From Lyngbya sp. HA4199-MV5 (GTDB lineage: Bacteria; Cyanobacteriota; Cyanobacteriia; Leptolyngbyales; Leptolyngbyaceae), in the NCBI GenBank assembly GCA_019359375.1, contig JAHHHL010000019.1, forward strand, positions 1 to 64,000: a DNA stretch of 64,000 nt, read 5' to 3'. The notes under the pieces are model-generated. The model saw only the letters and a list, made by a program, of their open reading frames with translations, was not told the DNA's origin and searched no databases. Numbering within the stretch: the first letter of the stretch is position 1; every line of letters begins with the position of its first letter. A program made the position numbers and the translations under genes. Below, piece after piece: positions 53,282-63,471 of this stretch.

Positions 53282-53914
53282 AGAATACAATCTCCGCACG
53301 ATTTAGTATCCTATTTCTACTTCATCGCATGGAAGAGCCATATCGCTCCGCAGACTGAAGTTCGTTGCAGGGCTGAATCCACCGATATGAACAGTCCTTC
53401 CGTAAAGCTGCTATTGATGGTGCTGCAAGGCTGATCGACACTCAACTGTGTTCAAGCTCAACGTGTTCGATCGCCTATGCACTGCATGACCGACTGCCAC
53501 CGGACACTGCTTTCCATACAGTCATCAAGATCACCGAACAAACGCCCTGAAAGCGAGGCTAAACGAGACGATCGCAGCCTAACCATAAGCAAAGCTTTGA
53601 CTTGGCATGGAAATTCTCTATGCCTGACGCATTGATCTTTCAAATCCATAGCAGTAAAGTGATTTTAAGATAGATTTTTAGCTATCTTAAAACCTAACTA
53701 AATAGATTTTACTCAATGCATCGACGTAAAAATCCTCATGGTTTTTGAGTTGCAGACCCAGAGTGTTGGCGCACCCATGGCTCAATGTTTGCAGCTAGCC
53801 GTAAGCATCGACTCACAAGTTTAATGCGAGTCGGACTGCTTGCCACAAGATGCTTGAACAAAGGCAGTTTGCATTTTTTGATCACAATCTTTTATTGAGA
53901 GGTTAAGCGTTTCT
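53282..53914. other. cmp upstream region
   Basis: About 630 bases without a gene, containing an 11-bp inverted repeat (53663-53692) and a CmpR-type motif. The presence of the bicarbonate transporter downstream makes this its control region. Confidence 0.5.
53663..53692. promoter_or_regulatory. inverted repeat with LysR-type (CmpR-like) motif upstream of cmpA
   Basis: TTTTAAGATAG and CTATCTTAAAA are exact complements around an 8-base spacer. Within it, TTA-N7-TAA (53678-53690) matches the LysR-type box reported for CmpR/CbbR regulators of carbon acquisition genes. It lies about 220 bases before the cmpA start. No lysR gene is adjacent. Function is inferred from the motif and position. Confidence 0.5.
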
Positions 53915-55261
53915 ATGGCTATTTTTTCAAAGCTTTCTCGCCGTCGCTTTCTTGCGATCGCCAGTGCCTCTACTGGAACAGCGTTGCTACACGGTTGCTT
54001 GGGTAATCCACCTGAAGCTGCTAATAATCAGAGCGCTCCTGTTGCCAGCCCGGTGGTCGATTTAAAGCCGGAAATGATGCCGGAAGTGAAAACAATTAAA
54101 TTGGGGTACCTGCCGATCGTGGAAGCCGCTCCCTTAATCGTTGCCAAGGAGAAAGGGCTATTTGCAAAATACGGGATGCCCGATGTTTCCATCGACAAGC
54201 AAGCGAACTGGGGGTCTGCCCGCGACAATGTGAAAATTGGCTCTGCTGGCGGCGGAACGGATGGTGGACAGTGGCAAATGCCGATGCCTTATTTAATTTC
54301 GGAAGGCATTATTACAGATAATACAAAGGTGCCAATGTACGTGCTGGCGCAGTTGAACACGCAAGGTAATGGCATTGCGATCGCCAATAAGCATTTAAGC
54401 AAAGGCTTATCCCTTAAAATTTCTGAGCAAGTGGCGTTCTTTGACAAGCTGAAGTCAGAAGGCTCAAAGTTTAAGGCAGCTTACACCTTTCCAAAAGCCA
54501 ATCAGGAATTTTGGATTCGCTATTGGCTGGCAGGCAATGGGATTGACCCTGACAAAGAAGTGGAATTGTTGACGGTGCCAACGGCTCAAACGGTTGCTGA
54601 TATGAAGCGAGGCGCGATGGATGCGTTTAGCACCGGCGATCCGTGGCCCTACCGAATTGTGACTGAGAAGATTGGGTTCATTTCAGCGTTGACAGCAGAA
54701 ATTTGGAAAAATCATCCCGAAGAATATTTAGCCATTCGCAAAGATTGGGTGGACAAGCATCCCAAGGCAACCAAAGCGATTCTCAAGGCGCTGATGGAAG
54801 CTCAACAGTGGTGCGATAACTTTGACAACCGCAAAGAATTGGCTTCAATTCTGGCAAGGCGTGAGTATTTCGGTCTACCAGAGAAGATTCTCATTGAACC
54901 ATTGATGGGTAAATACAATCTGGGTGAGCGATCGATTGATGATAAATCAATGGCTCCGTTGTATTGGAAAGATGAGAAAGGCAGTGTGTCCTATCCCTAT
55001 CAAAGCCATGATCTGTGGTTTTTGACGGAAAGCGTGCGTTGGGGCTTTTTGCCGAAGGATACATTAGCGAAGGCAAAAGATTTAATCAAGCAAGTGAACC
55101 GCGAAGACCTTTGGCGCGAAGCTGCGAAAGAGCTTGGAGTAGCAGCGGCGGATATTCCTACGAGTACGTCGCGTGGGGTTGAAACATTTTTTGATGGCAC
55201 AAAGTTTGACCCTGAAAAACCACAGGCATACCTGGATAGTTTGAAAATCAAGCGCGTTTAG
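53915..55261 (+). CDS. cmpA: bicarbonate-binding lipoprotein of the cmp ABC transporter
   Basis: A 448-residue exported protein of the NrtA/CmpA family. The N-terminus [11 protein letters not shown] and LHGCLG suggests a twin-arginine-type signal with a lipid-modified Cys (about residue 28). CmpA-like rather than NrtA-like features are [20 protein letters not shown], the [18 protein letters not shown] segment, and [16 protein letters not shown]. From sequence memory I place it with the bicarbonate binders, not the nitrate binders. It begins the cmpABCD operon and captures HCO3- outside the plasma membrane. Confidence 0.88.
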   Translation: MAIFSKLSRRRFLAIASASTGTALLHGCLGNPPEAANNQSAPVASPVVDLKPEMMPEVKTIKLGYLPIVEAAPLIVAKEKGLFAKYGMPDVSIDKQANWGSARDNVKIGSAGGGTDGGQWQMPMPYLISEGIITDNTKVPMYVLAQLNTQGNGIAIANKHLSKGLSLKISEQVAFFDKLKSEGSKFKAAYTFPKANQEFWIRYWLAGNGIDPDKEVELLTVPTAQTVADMKRGAMDAFSTGDPWPYRIVTEKIGFISALTAEIWKNHPEEYLAIRKDWVDKHPKATKAILKALMEAQQWCDNFDNRKELASILARREYFGLPEKILIEPLMGKYNLGERSIDDKSMAPLYWKDEKGSVSYPYQSHDLWFLTESVRWGFLPKDTLAKAKDLIKQVNREDLWREAAKELGVAAADIPTSTSRGVETFFDGTKFDPEKPQAYLDSLKIKRV

Positions 55262-55329
55262 TTCCAGCGCCTCAATCTAGTTCATTTACCGTTCCATGTT
55301 CGTTCATCATTTATTGGAAGGAGAAACTC

Positions 55330-56175
55330 ATGACGATCGCTCGCCAAAAACCCGCTGACAGCTTGTTTGACACTCCCTTATTAACCCGCTTTAAGGTAAA
55401 AGAACGATTGGGTGATTTAATTCCACCTGCCATTGCGATCGCCATTTTTCTGATACTCTGGCAACTCTTTTCCTGGATTCCTGGAGCCACGTTACCAGGT
55501 CCCATCCGAGTGGTGCAAGAAACGTGGACGTTGATTCTTTACCCCTTTTATGACAAAGGTGGCACTGACAAAGGCTTATTCTGGCAGGTCTTTGCGAGTT
55601 TGCAGCGAGTTGCGATCGGCTACACTATTGCTGCCATTGTTGGCATCAGTCTAGGCATTTGGGTCGGCTTGAACAAAACGTTATCTAAAGCCCTCGACCC
55701 TATTTTCCAACTGCTGCGAACCGTACCACCGCTAGCATGGGTGCCGATCGCCCTAGCTGCCTTACAGCAAAACCAACCTGCCGCGTTGTTCGTGATTTTC
55801 ATTACCGCTGTGTGGCCGATTTTGATTAATACAGCCGTTGGGGTCAGACAAATTCCACAGGACTACAACAATGTGGCACGGGTATTGCGACTGTCGCGCA
55901 AAAAGTATTTCTTCAAAGTCCTCTTTCCGGCTGCCTTACCATATATCTTCACAGGGTTGCGTATTTCGATCGGTCTAGCATGGTTAGCCATTATTGCCGC
56001 CGAGATTGTGATGTCGGGCATTGTGGGTATTGGTTTCTTCATCTGGAACGCCTACCAAAATAGCCAGGTGAGCGAAATCATTCTGGCACTGATTTACATC
56101 GGCGTTGTTGGACTGTTGCTGGATAAATTCATGGCTTGGCTACAAACCAGGATTTTGCCAGAAGAACAACGGTGA
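55330..56175 (+). CDS. cmpB: bicarbonate ABC transporter permease
   Basis: A 281-residue permease of the NrtB/CmpB family: six membrane helices (about 34-52, 90-112, 122-140, 145-165, 205-227, 250-270). The EAA-type loop for ATPase contact reads ILRLSRKKYFFKVLFPAALP. It forms the membrane pore for bicarbonate together with CmpC and CmpD. Spaced 68 bases after cmpA in the same direction, with a GGAAGGAG ribosome-binding site 7 bases before its ATG. Confidence 0.9.
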   Translation: MTIARQKPADSLFDTPLLTRFKVKERLGDLIPPAIAIAIFLILWQLFSWIPGATLPGPIRVVQETWTLILYPFYDKGGTDKGLFWQVFASLQRVAIGYTIAAIVGISLGIWVGLNKTLSKALDPIFQLLRTVPPLAWVPIALAALQQNQPAALFVIFITAVWPILINTAVGVRQIPQDYNNVARVLRLSRKKYFFKVLFPAALPYIFTGLRISIGLAWLAIIAAEIVMSGIVGIGFFIWNAYQNSQVSEIILALIYIGVVGLLLDKFMAWLQTRILPEEQR

Positions 56176-56396
56176 TAGAGAGTTGTTAGTTGTTGGTTGT
56201 TAGTTGTTGGTTGATTGGGCAGGGGGAGAGTTTTGAGTTAAGGAGTCAGGAGCCAACGTTTCTAGCTCCACAGGCGAAGCAGGAGATGGAAGCGTTGAAA
56301 GGAGTCAGGAAAGTTCTGAGTTAGCGGTCAGCCATCAGCTATTTACCCTGTACCCCTTACCCTGTACCCTGTACCCCTTACCCCTCATCCCCCCAC

Positions 56397-56441
56397 CAAA
56401 CCATCAACTTTTCAGCCTTTATCCTTCATCCTTTAGCCTTT
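56397..56441. repeat. degenerate heptamer repeats between cmpB and cmpC
   Basis: Words of the type CCTTTAT, CCTTCAT, CCTTTAG and GCCTTTC follow each other and are preceded by CCCTGTACCCC tandem words (56346-56390). The 291-bp cmpB-cmpC gap is made almost wholly of such short repeats. Confidence 0.6.
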
Positions 56442-56466
56442 CCCCACAAACCCCACACCCCACACC

Positions 56467-58467
56467 ATGACTACCTTTGTTGCTGTTGAAAAGATTGAGA
56501 AAATTTTTCCGTTAGCGAACGGCGATCGCTATGTAGCCTTAAAAGGCATCGACTTAGAAATTCAAAAGGGTGAATTTGTTTCACTCATTGGTCACTCCGG
56601 TTGTGGCAAATCAACGCTGCTGAACTTGATTGCTGGGTTAGATTTGCCCTCTGATGGCATGGTCATTTTAGATGGCGAAACGATTCGCCGACCAGGACCA
56701 GACAAGATGGTGGTATTTCAAAATTATTCCTTGCTGCCCTGGTTGACGGTGCGCGAAAATATTGCGCTGGCAGTGGATGAGGTGTTATCTCACGTCAGCG
56801 AGCAAGAACGCCATGACACGATCGAACACCATATTGATTTAGTAGGCTTGCGCCATGCTGCCGATAAGCCGCCAGTCCAGTTGTCGGGTGGCATGAAACA
56901 GAGGGTGGCGATCGCCCGTGCCCTCGCTATCCGTCCCAAACTGCTGCTGCTGGATGAACCCTTTGGCGCACTGGACGCATTGACTCGTGGCAATTTGCAG
57001 GAACGCTTGATGCAAATCTGTGAAGAAAGCCATGTAACGGCGGTGATGGTGACGCATGATGTGGATGAAGCGCTGCTGTTGAGCGATCGCGTGGTTATGC
57101 TCACCAATGGACCTGAATCGAAAATTGGGCAAATTCTAGAAGTCGATCTGCCTCGACCACGCAAACGCTTAGACGTGGTAAACCACCCCAGCTACTACTC
57201 CATGCGGAGTGAGATTATTTATTTTCTCAATCAGCAGAAGCGCATTAAACAACTGCGATCGCGCAAAAAAGGAGCCATTGCTCGTCACGGCTTAGAAAAA
57301 ATCAACCTGGAAATTGGCTTTGTGCCGCTCACAGCTTGTGCGCCACTGGCGATCGCCAAAGAGAAAGGGTTCTTTGCTCATCACGGGTTGGAAGAAGTTA
57401 ACCTGGTGCGTGAAGCCAGTTGGCGCGGTATTCAGGATGGCATTGCTGGGAATTATCTCGATGCGGCTCAGATGCCGTCTGGTATGCCAATTTGGCTCAC
57501 CCTGGGGGGCATGGATGGACGCTCATTGCCAACGGTCAGCGCGTTAACCCTTACGCGCAACGGCAATGCTATCACACTCGACAAACGCTTTTATGACCAG
57601 GGCATCCATACTTTGCAAGATCTCAAGCGGATGCTGCTAGAAAGCCAAACAAAGGAGCATATCTTTGGCATGGTTCATCCAGCCTCGATGCACAATCTGT
57701 TGTTGCGCTACTGGTTAGCAGCCGGGGGCATTCATCCCGATCACGATATCCAACTCAATACCATTCCACCTGCCCAAATGATTGCTAACTTGCAGGCAGG
57801 CAATATTGATGGCTATTGCGTGGGTGAACCCTGGAATGTGCGAGCAGCCGTTGAGGGCATTGGCTATACGATCGCCACCGATCTGGAAGTATGGGATGGT
57901 CATCCCGGCAAAGTTTTGGGTGTGCGCGAAGAATGGGCACTGGCATACCCCAACACGCATATTGCACTCGTCAAAGCATTGCTAGAAGCCTGTCGTTACT
58001 GCACAGATGAGGCAAACCACGAAGAGATTCGTGAAATCTTGGCTCGTCGAGAATATCTCAGCACTGACCTGCAATACATCTATTTGGGTGATTCTAATCC
58101 TCACATATGCAGTATCCATCCGTCGCCGAAAGAATACGCGCATCATCAATTTTACGGTCAGGGTGTCAACCGTCCTAGCCGCACGGAACATTTATGGATG
58201 ATGACGCAAATGGCGCGTTGGGGCGATATTCCCTTTCCTCGCAACTGGGTTGAAATTCTAGAGCGCGTTTGCCGAGTAAGTGCCTTTAGTACCGCCGCAC
58301 GCGAACTGGGTTTGTCAAACCTGACCTACAGCCGGGGCGCAATTCAGCTCTTTGATGGCACAACGTTCAATGCTGATGACCCGATCGCCTACCTCAATGG
58401 CTTAGACATCAAACATGACATCTATATGGCAGAAGTGCCATTAACTCATGCAATCATGACACCCTGA
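56467..58467 (+). CDS. cmpC: bicarbonate ABC transporter ATPase fused to a binding domain
   Basis: A 666-residue two-part protein. Residues 1-255 are an ABC ATPase (Walker A GHSGCGKSTLLNLIAG, signature VQLSGGMKQRVAIARAL, Walker B LLLLDEPFGALDALTRG). Residues about 285-655 are a CmpA/NrtA-like solute-binding domain (LEIGFVPLTACAPLAIAKEK) without a signal peptide, so it lies in the cytosol and may sense bicarbonate for feedback control. This fusion is the hallmark of CmpC/NrtC. Confidence 0.93.
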   Translation: MTTFVAVEKIEKIFPLANGDRYVALKGIDLEIQKGEFVSLIGHSGCGKSTLLNLIAGLDLPSDGMVILDGETIRRPGPDKMVVFQNYSLLPWLTVRENIALAVDEVLSHVSEQERHDTIEHHIDLVGLRHAADKPPVQLSGGMKQRVAIARALAIRPKLLLLDEPFGALDALTRGNLQERLMQICEESHVTAVMVTHDVDEALLLSDRVVMLTNGPESKIGQILEVDLPRPRKRLDVVNHPSYYSMRSEIIYFLNQQKRIKQLRSRKKGAIARHGLEKINLEIGFVPLTACAPLAIAKEKGFFAHHGLEEVNLVREASWRGIQDGIAGNYLDAAQMPSGMPIWLTLGGMDGRSLPTVSALTLTRNGNAITLDKRFYDQGIHTLQDLKRMLLESQTKEHIFGMVHPASMHNLLLRYWLAAGGIHPDHDIQLNTIPPAQMIANLQAGNIDGYCVGEPWNVRAAVEGIGYTIATDLEVWDGHPGKVLGVREEWALAYPNTHIALVKALLEACRYCTDEANHEEIREILARREYLSTDLQYIYLGDSNPHICSIHPSPKEYAHHQFYGQGVNRPSRTEHLWMMTQMARWGDIPFPRNWVEILERVCRVSAFSTAARELGLSNLTYSRGAIQLFDGTTFNADDPIAYLNGLDIKHDIYMAEVPLTHAIMTP

Positions 58468-58490
58468 GACCCGATCCGAAAACGCATTTT

Positions 58491-58515
58491 GTAGGGTGGG
58501 CAGTGCTCACCCTAC
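58491..58515. repeat. 25-bp inverted repeat, GTAGGGTGGGCA family
   Basis: GTAGGGTGGGCA, one base, GCTCACCCTAC-type arm; matches the copy at 40169-40193 except near the centre. It sits between cmpC and cmpD. Confidence 0.75.
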
Positions 58516-58586
58516 CTGGATGATCCAATGAGATCAAGGTTTTTGGATCAGCAATAACACTCGTTCACCCTTTTTATTTTTTAACC

Positions 58587-59423
58587 ATGCAAACGTTAAC
58601 CACCTCTTCTGCAACCCATCCCCACGTTGATCGAGAGCCGTTTCTCATCATTGATAATGTTTCTAAGGTCTATCCCACGCCAAAGGGCAACTACGTTGTG
58701 CTTGAACAGGTCAACTTGCAAGTGCAACAGGGTGAATTTGTCTGCGTGATTGGTCATTCGGGCTGCGGCAAATCAACCTTGCTGAATATGGTTTCTGGGT
58801 TCTCGCAGCCATCGGATGGTCTGGTGACACTACACGGTAAACGGATCAGTGAGCCAGGTCCCGATCGCATGGTGGTCTTTCAAGGCTACGCGCTGTTGCC
58901 CTGGTTGACGGCGTATGAAAACGTTTATCTGGCGGTAGATTCAGTTCATCCCAACAAATCCGAAGCCGAGAAAAAACAGATTGTTCGAGAACATCTAGCG
59001 ATGGTAGGTTTATCGGATGCTGCCCACAAACAGCCAGGACAACTATCGGGTGGCATGCGTCAGCGAGTCTCGATCGCCCGTGCCCTCGCCATTCGCCCCG
59101 AAGTATTGATTCTCGATGAACCGTTTGGTGCCTTAGATGCGATTACAAAAGAGGAATTGCAGGTTGAATTGTTGAAAATCTGGAATGATCATCGCTGTAC
59201 GGTATTGATGATTACCCACGATATTGATGAAGCGCTATTTCTAGCCGATCGCTTAGTCATGATGACCAACGGACCCGCCGCAAAAATTGGTGAAATTCTG
59301 GAGATTCCCTTTCCACGACCCCGCGATCGCGATCGCATGATGGAAGATCCTGAATTCTATAAGATGCGGAATTATATTCTCGACTATCTCTACAACCGCT
59401 TTGCCCATGATGATGATGAATAA
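58587..59423 (+). CDS. cmpD: bicarbonate ABC transporter ATPase
   Basis: A 278-residue single-domain ABC ATPase: Walker A GHSGCGKSTLLNMVSG, Q-loop VVFQGYALLPWLT, signature GQLSGGMRQRVSIARAL, Walker B LILDEPFGALDAITKEE, switch His in THDIDEAL. It pairs with CmpC to drive uptake. It is the last gene of the operon, 119 bases after cmpC, with the inverted repeat in between. Confidence 0.93.
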   Translation: MQTLTTSSATHPHVDREPFLIIDNVSKVYPTPKGNYVVLEQVNLQVQQGEFVCVIGHSGCGKSTLLNMVSGFSQPSDGLVTLHGKRISEPGPDRMVVFQGYALLPWLTAYENVYLAVDSVHPNKSEAEKKQIVREHLAMVGLSDAAHKQPGQLSGGMRQRVSIARALAIRPEVLILDEPFGALDAITKEELQVELLKIWNDHRCTVLMITHDIDEALFLADRLVMMTNGPAAKIGEILEIPFPRPRDRDRMMEDPEFYKMRNYILDYLYNRFAHDDDE

Positions 59424-59449
59424 TCCATCTGCATGACAACGACGTTACC

Positions 59450-61039
59450 TTAGCGTGAAAAGCCTGAATCAAGCCAGGGCAGCGCCTCAAAGGTGGCAAA
59501 GTCTGCTTCTAGTTGCCATTGACTTCGGGCACGATCGCTCCCTTGCAGCAATGCCGCACAGCTCTTTGAGGGTAAGGCAGCACCGGGGCGATCGTTCGCA
59601 CAAACAGTTGTCATCGCCGCAAACTGAGGGGACTGCCAGAGGCTCTGCCCTGCCAAAAAACTGTACTCCAGGCTATTGCGAACCAGGCGCTTGAGATCGC
59701 TGTACTTCAAGCCGTAGCGAAGCACTGCTAATTGATATTCGTGGCTGAGATCAACCCGCGAAATGCCTTCATCATCGGAGGCAAGCGTCACGGGCACACC
59801 CGCTGCCAGATAGGTCAGAAAGGGATGATCGGCTCCCTTGACCTGCAAAATGGTTTCATTACTGGAAAGGCAAATTTCCACCAGCACGCCCCGTTGCCGC
59901 ATCCGTTCCATCAGCTCAAAGGGATTGTCCTCATAGAAAATAGCCACACCATGCCCAATGCGGTTAGCTTGAGCCAATTCCACTGCTTGTCTAATATGGA
60001 ATCGCAAATCCTCCAGCGGCACCAGTCCCAGAGTCAATTCCCCTGCATGAAGCGACACCTTGACCTCCGGTGACTGACGATGCAGAAATTGCAGCATCTC
60101 CATTTGCAAGGTGTAATCGCGCAACGCAACGGGATGATCTTCGGGTGCCACTAAATTAATGCCCACCACACGCCGATCGGTCTTGGCTAATTCAAACGCA
60201 TACACAAACTGAGCAAAGACTTCGTTTGGTGCCTTCAATCGAGTGGTCTGCTGCAAAAAGCGAATGGTTACGCGACAGCCCGGTTGCGGTTTAGGGGTCG
60301 TACATCCCAGCGCTGATGCTGTTTGGCGTTCGATGCGATCGAGTTCTTGCTTACCCTCCGCCACGATCGCCAGCAAGCCCTTTGCCAGCAGTTGACGGCG
60401 CTGCTCCGCAAAATTGGTGGGATTCCAGCCAATCGACCGCGCCAGTTGTTGTGTTGCGCTGCCCTGAGTCGTGAGCAACAGTTCTAAATAAGACACATAC
60501 TGAGAGGCGGCTCGATTCGCCACGTCTGCCACCATATCGCCTTTGCGGGTGGGTGAGGATGAGATCACATCAAACCCATCAAACGCCTGAAAAAACTGGT
60601 CGTGTCCTGATTTTCCAGTAAAGGCTGGATTCCGCAGCGACCATCGATTGATCAGCGCATCGTAAATGCTACTGCGCTTGAAGAGTTCTCTTGCGGGGAA
60701 GGCATTCGGCGTTTTGCTACAGTCTTGCGGCAACACCAGTTTGATGGCGATCGCATCCACGCAATAACCATCCGCTGCTGCCCATGCCAGATAGCGCTCA
60801 GCATAAACTGCCCCACTGAGGTGGGTATGAATATCGCCGCCCTTGGGCATCCGTTGTACAAAGGCACGAACAATGGGCGGGCGATCGCGGTGTTGCTCTA
60901 ACCAGGCAGAAACCTGCGCTTCCGATCGCCTGGAGGCTGTTCGCAATGGCTCGGCATCTTGTGCCACCGCACTTGAAAAGGCGACTCCAGAGCCGATCAA
61001 CATTCCCAGGAATAACGGTAGGTGAATACCTCTTGCCAT
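59450..61039 (-). CDS. exported adenosine deaminase-like protein
   Basis: A 529-residue zinc amidohydrolase with a signal peptide (about 1-26, SGVAFSSAVAQ-D). Metal and catalytic residues appear in order: KGGDIHTHLSGAVY (two His), VKVSLHAGELTLG (catalytic Glu nearby), RIGHGVAIFYE, and TLASDDEGIS (two Asp). The length and secretion are those of ADGF-type enzymes, longer than cytosolic adenosine deaminase. It probably converts adenosine to inosine in the periplasm or outside for nucleoside salvage, which is inference. Confidence 0.9.
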   Translation of the reverse strand: MARGIHLPLFLGMLIGSGVAFSSAVAQDAEPLRTASRRSEAQVSAWLEQHRDRPPIVRAFVQRMPKGGDIHTHLSGAVYAERYLAWAAADGYCVDAIAIKLVLPQDCSKTPNAFPARELFKRSSIYDALINRWSLRNPAFTGKSGHDQFFQAFDGFDVISSSPTRKGDMVADVANRAASQYVSYLELLLTTQGSATQQLARSIGWNPTNFAEQRRQLLAKGLLAIVAEGKQELDRIERQTASALGCTTPKPQPGCRVTIRFLQQTTRLKAPNEVFAQFVYAFELAKTDRRVVGINLVAPEDHPVALRDYTLQMEMLQFLHRQSPEVKVSLHAGELTLGLVPLEDLRFHIRQAVELAQANRIGHGVAIFYEDNPFELMERMRQRGVLVEICLSSNETILQVKGADHPFLTYLAAGVPVTLASDDEGISRVDLSHEYQLAVLRYGLKYSDLKRLVRNSLEYSFLAGQSLWQSPQFAAMTTVCANDRPGAALPSKSCAALLQGSDRARSQWQLEADFATFEALPWLDSGFSR

Positions 61040-61130
61040 GCCTAATACCCAGTCAACAAAACTGAGTCAGACTATACCGCCGTTCTCGATGTCTGGAGAT
61101 TAAATTTTGACCACAATTAACGAAACATAC

Positions 61131-62123
61131 TTAACGAAACATGCTGCTGACAGACGTGTCCTCGTGGATGCGCCAAATGGTTTCGCCCAACAGATTTGCC
61201 ACAGAAAGCACCGTCAGTTGAGGAAAGCGATCGCCCTCTGGAATGGGGATCGTGTTGGTCACAATCACTTCTTCAAATAAACCATTCGAGAGCCGCTCGA
61301 TCGCGGGGGGTGAGAAGACAGCATGAGTAGCGCAAGCATAAACCTGGCGTGCCCCTTCCTGTTTCAACAAGCGCGCCCCTTCAATAATCGTGCCTGCGGT
61401 ATCGATCATGTCATCAACCAGCACAGCCGTTTTACCTGCTACATCACCAATTAAGTTCATGACTTCTGCCACGTTGTGCGCCTGCCGTCGTTTGTCAATA
61501 ATCGCCAGGGGGGCATCGTGCAGTTTCTTGGCAAACGCTCGTGCCCGTGCCACGCCACCCACATCGGGCGACACCACAACCAAATCAGACAACTGCTTGC
61601 TAGAAAGATAATCAATCAGCGTTGGCGACCCATACACATGATCCAGCGGAATATCGAAGTAGCCCTGAATTTGCGCTGAGTGCAGATCCATCGCCAGCAC
61701 CCGATTGGCACCCGCTTGCGTAATCAGGTTCGCCACCAGTTTCGCGCTGATGGATTCTCGCCCCGCTGTTTTGCGGTCTGCCCTGGCATAGCCATAGTAG
61801 GGCATAACGGCGGTAATCTGCCGTGCCGAAGCCCGTCGGCAGGCATCAATCATAATCAGCAGTTCCATCATGTTGTCGTTGACTGGACGACAGGTGGGCT
61901 GAAGCAAGTAAACATCACAGCCGCGAATGGACTCTTGAATTTGAATGTAAAGCTCGCCATCAGCAAACCGCTTCCGCACCATCGGGCTAAGATCCATGCC
62001 CAGGTAGCGCGCTACTTCTTGAGAGAGTGGCGTATTGGCTGAACCAGAGAGCAGCCGTAACCGATTTTGGTCACTCAGGAACGGCAGGCTTGCTTGAGGT
62101 GTAAGAGTTGCAGAGCGAATCAC
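61131..62123 (-). CDS. prs: ribose-phosphate pyrophosphokinase
   Basis: A 330-residue enzyme that makes PRPP from ribose 5-phosphate and ATP, for purine, pyrimidine, His and Trp synthesis. The ribose-phosphate/Mg site is DLHSAQIQGYFDIPLDH, the PRPP loop is VLVDDMIDTAGTI, and GYARADRKTAGRESISAKLV holds the ATP loop. Length is that of bacterial class I Prs with a short N-terminal extension. A spare Met 14 codons in is not required. Identification secure. Confidence 0.97.
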   Translation of the reverse strand: MIRSATLTPQASLPFLSDQNRLRLLSGSANTPLSQEVARYLGMDLSPMVRKRFADGELYIQIQESIRGCDVYLLQPTCRPVNDNMMELLIMIDACRRASARQITAVMPYYGYARADRKTAGRESISAKLVANLITQAGANRVLAMDLHSAQIQGYFDIPLDHVYGSPTLIDYLSSKQLSDLVVVSPDVGGVARARAFAKKLHDAPLAIIDKRRQAHNVAEVMNLIGDVAGKTAVLVDDMIDTAGTIIEGARLLKQEGARQVYACATHAVFSPPAIERLSNGLFEEVIVTNTIPIPEGDRFPQLTVLSVANLLGETIWRIHEDTSVSSMFR

Positions 62124-62621
62124 GGTGTGCCCTCGAACGTAGTCATCGCAATATTACCATTCGGATTCAAAAACATCCCTCAGGATATACCCTTGAGAAC
62201 GATTACAGATACCCCGTTGTTGTGCGTGCTTAAGGCTCCGTGCAAAAACGGGTACTGAGAAGAATGCGCCCGAAGCTTCTAAAGAGTACGAAACGGTCTA
62301 CTGCGCGATAAAGTCAATAGCAGCCTTCCTTACCCTTCGCTCCTTATTCTCTCTTGATCCTTAAAAAACAAATCAGTGAATTTACAGAAACCACTATTAC
62401 AATTTTATGCAATTCGAGCGTACCTGTTCCTCGCGTCGATCGCCTTCATCGGCATAGAGCACCTACTACAGCAGAATGTAGGAGCCAGAAGTCAGCGGCG
62501 AGAAAGGCTCTCGCTCTGGCTTTCAGACCGAGATAATATCCTTCACGACCGTGGTTAACCACACAGCTCAAACACGCAAAATTGTTAATGTAAGCAGATT
62601 AGGCGTAAGGAATTTGAAGTA
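62124..62621. other. intergenic region
   Basis: About 500 bases between divergent genes. A frame at 62376-62558 (NLQKPLLQFYAIRAYLFLAS) could encode a small membrane peptide but has no convincing start or ribosome-binding site. Confidence 0.3.
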
Positions 62622-63110
62622 ATGAGTTTAAAAGATCGCGTCAGTGAAGAGATCAAAACGGCGATGAAGGCAAAAGATAAGATTCGGCTAGAAACCGTTC
62701 GCAGCATCAAGAAACTCATTCTAGAGAAAGAATCAAGCGTGCGTGCTTCGGGGCAAGAGGGGTTGACAGAAGCTCAGGAAATTGAACTTCTGGTGCAGTT
62801 GGCAAAGCAGCGACGAGACTCGATCGCCCAGTACCAGCAGGCAAACCGCGCCGATTTAGCCGCTCAAGAAGCTCAGGAATTAGCCATCCTGGAAGAGTAT
62901 CTACCCAGGCAGCTTTCGGATGAGGAAATTGGGGCTGCGATCGACCAAATGATCGTGCAGGTCGGTGCCACATCCGCCAAAGATATGGGCAAAGTGATGG
63001 GAGCAGCCATGCAGCAGCTTAAAGGCAAAGCAGACGGCAAGAAAGTGCAGGATCTGGTGAAAGCAAAATTGAGTGGGGAGTGGGGAGTAGGGAGTGGGGG
63101 GAAGGGATAG
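62622..63110 (+). CDS. GatB/YqeY domain-containing protein
   Basis: A 162-residue YqeY-family protein. The N-terminal helical domain (LKDRVSEEIKTAMKAKDKIR, LETVRSIKKLI) and the C-terminal tRNA-amidotransferase-like tail (YLPRQLSDEEIGAAIDQMIV, MGKVMGAAMQQLKGKADGKK) are present. YqeY proteins are small, conserved, and thought to interact with tRNA or aminoacylation factors. The last ten residues (EWGVGSGGKG) come from GGGGAGTGG repeat words, so the C-terminus has been extended into repeat sequence. Confidence 0.9.
   Translation: MSLKDRVSEEIKTAMKAKDKIRLETVRSIKKLILEKESSVRASGQEGLTEAQEIELLVQLAKQRRDSIAQYQQANRADLAAQEAQELAILEEYLPRQLSDEEIGAAIDQMIVQVGATSAKDMGKVMGAAMQQLKGKADGKKVQDLVKAKLSGEWGVGSGGKG

Positions 63111-63471
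<361 letters not shown>

Noticed and set aside
53915-59423. Naming the operon nrtABCD (nitrate)
   Set aside because: The binding-protein segments agree better with CmpA than NrtA, and no nitrate reductase or nitrite reductase genes are near.
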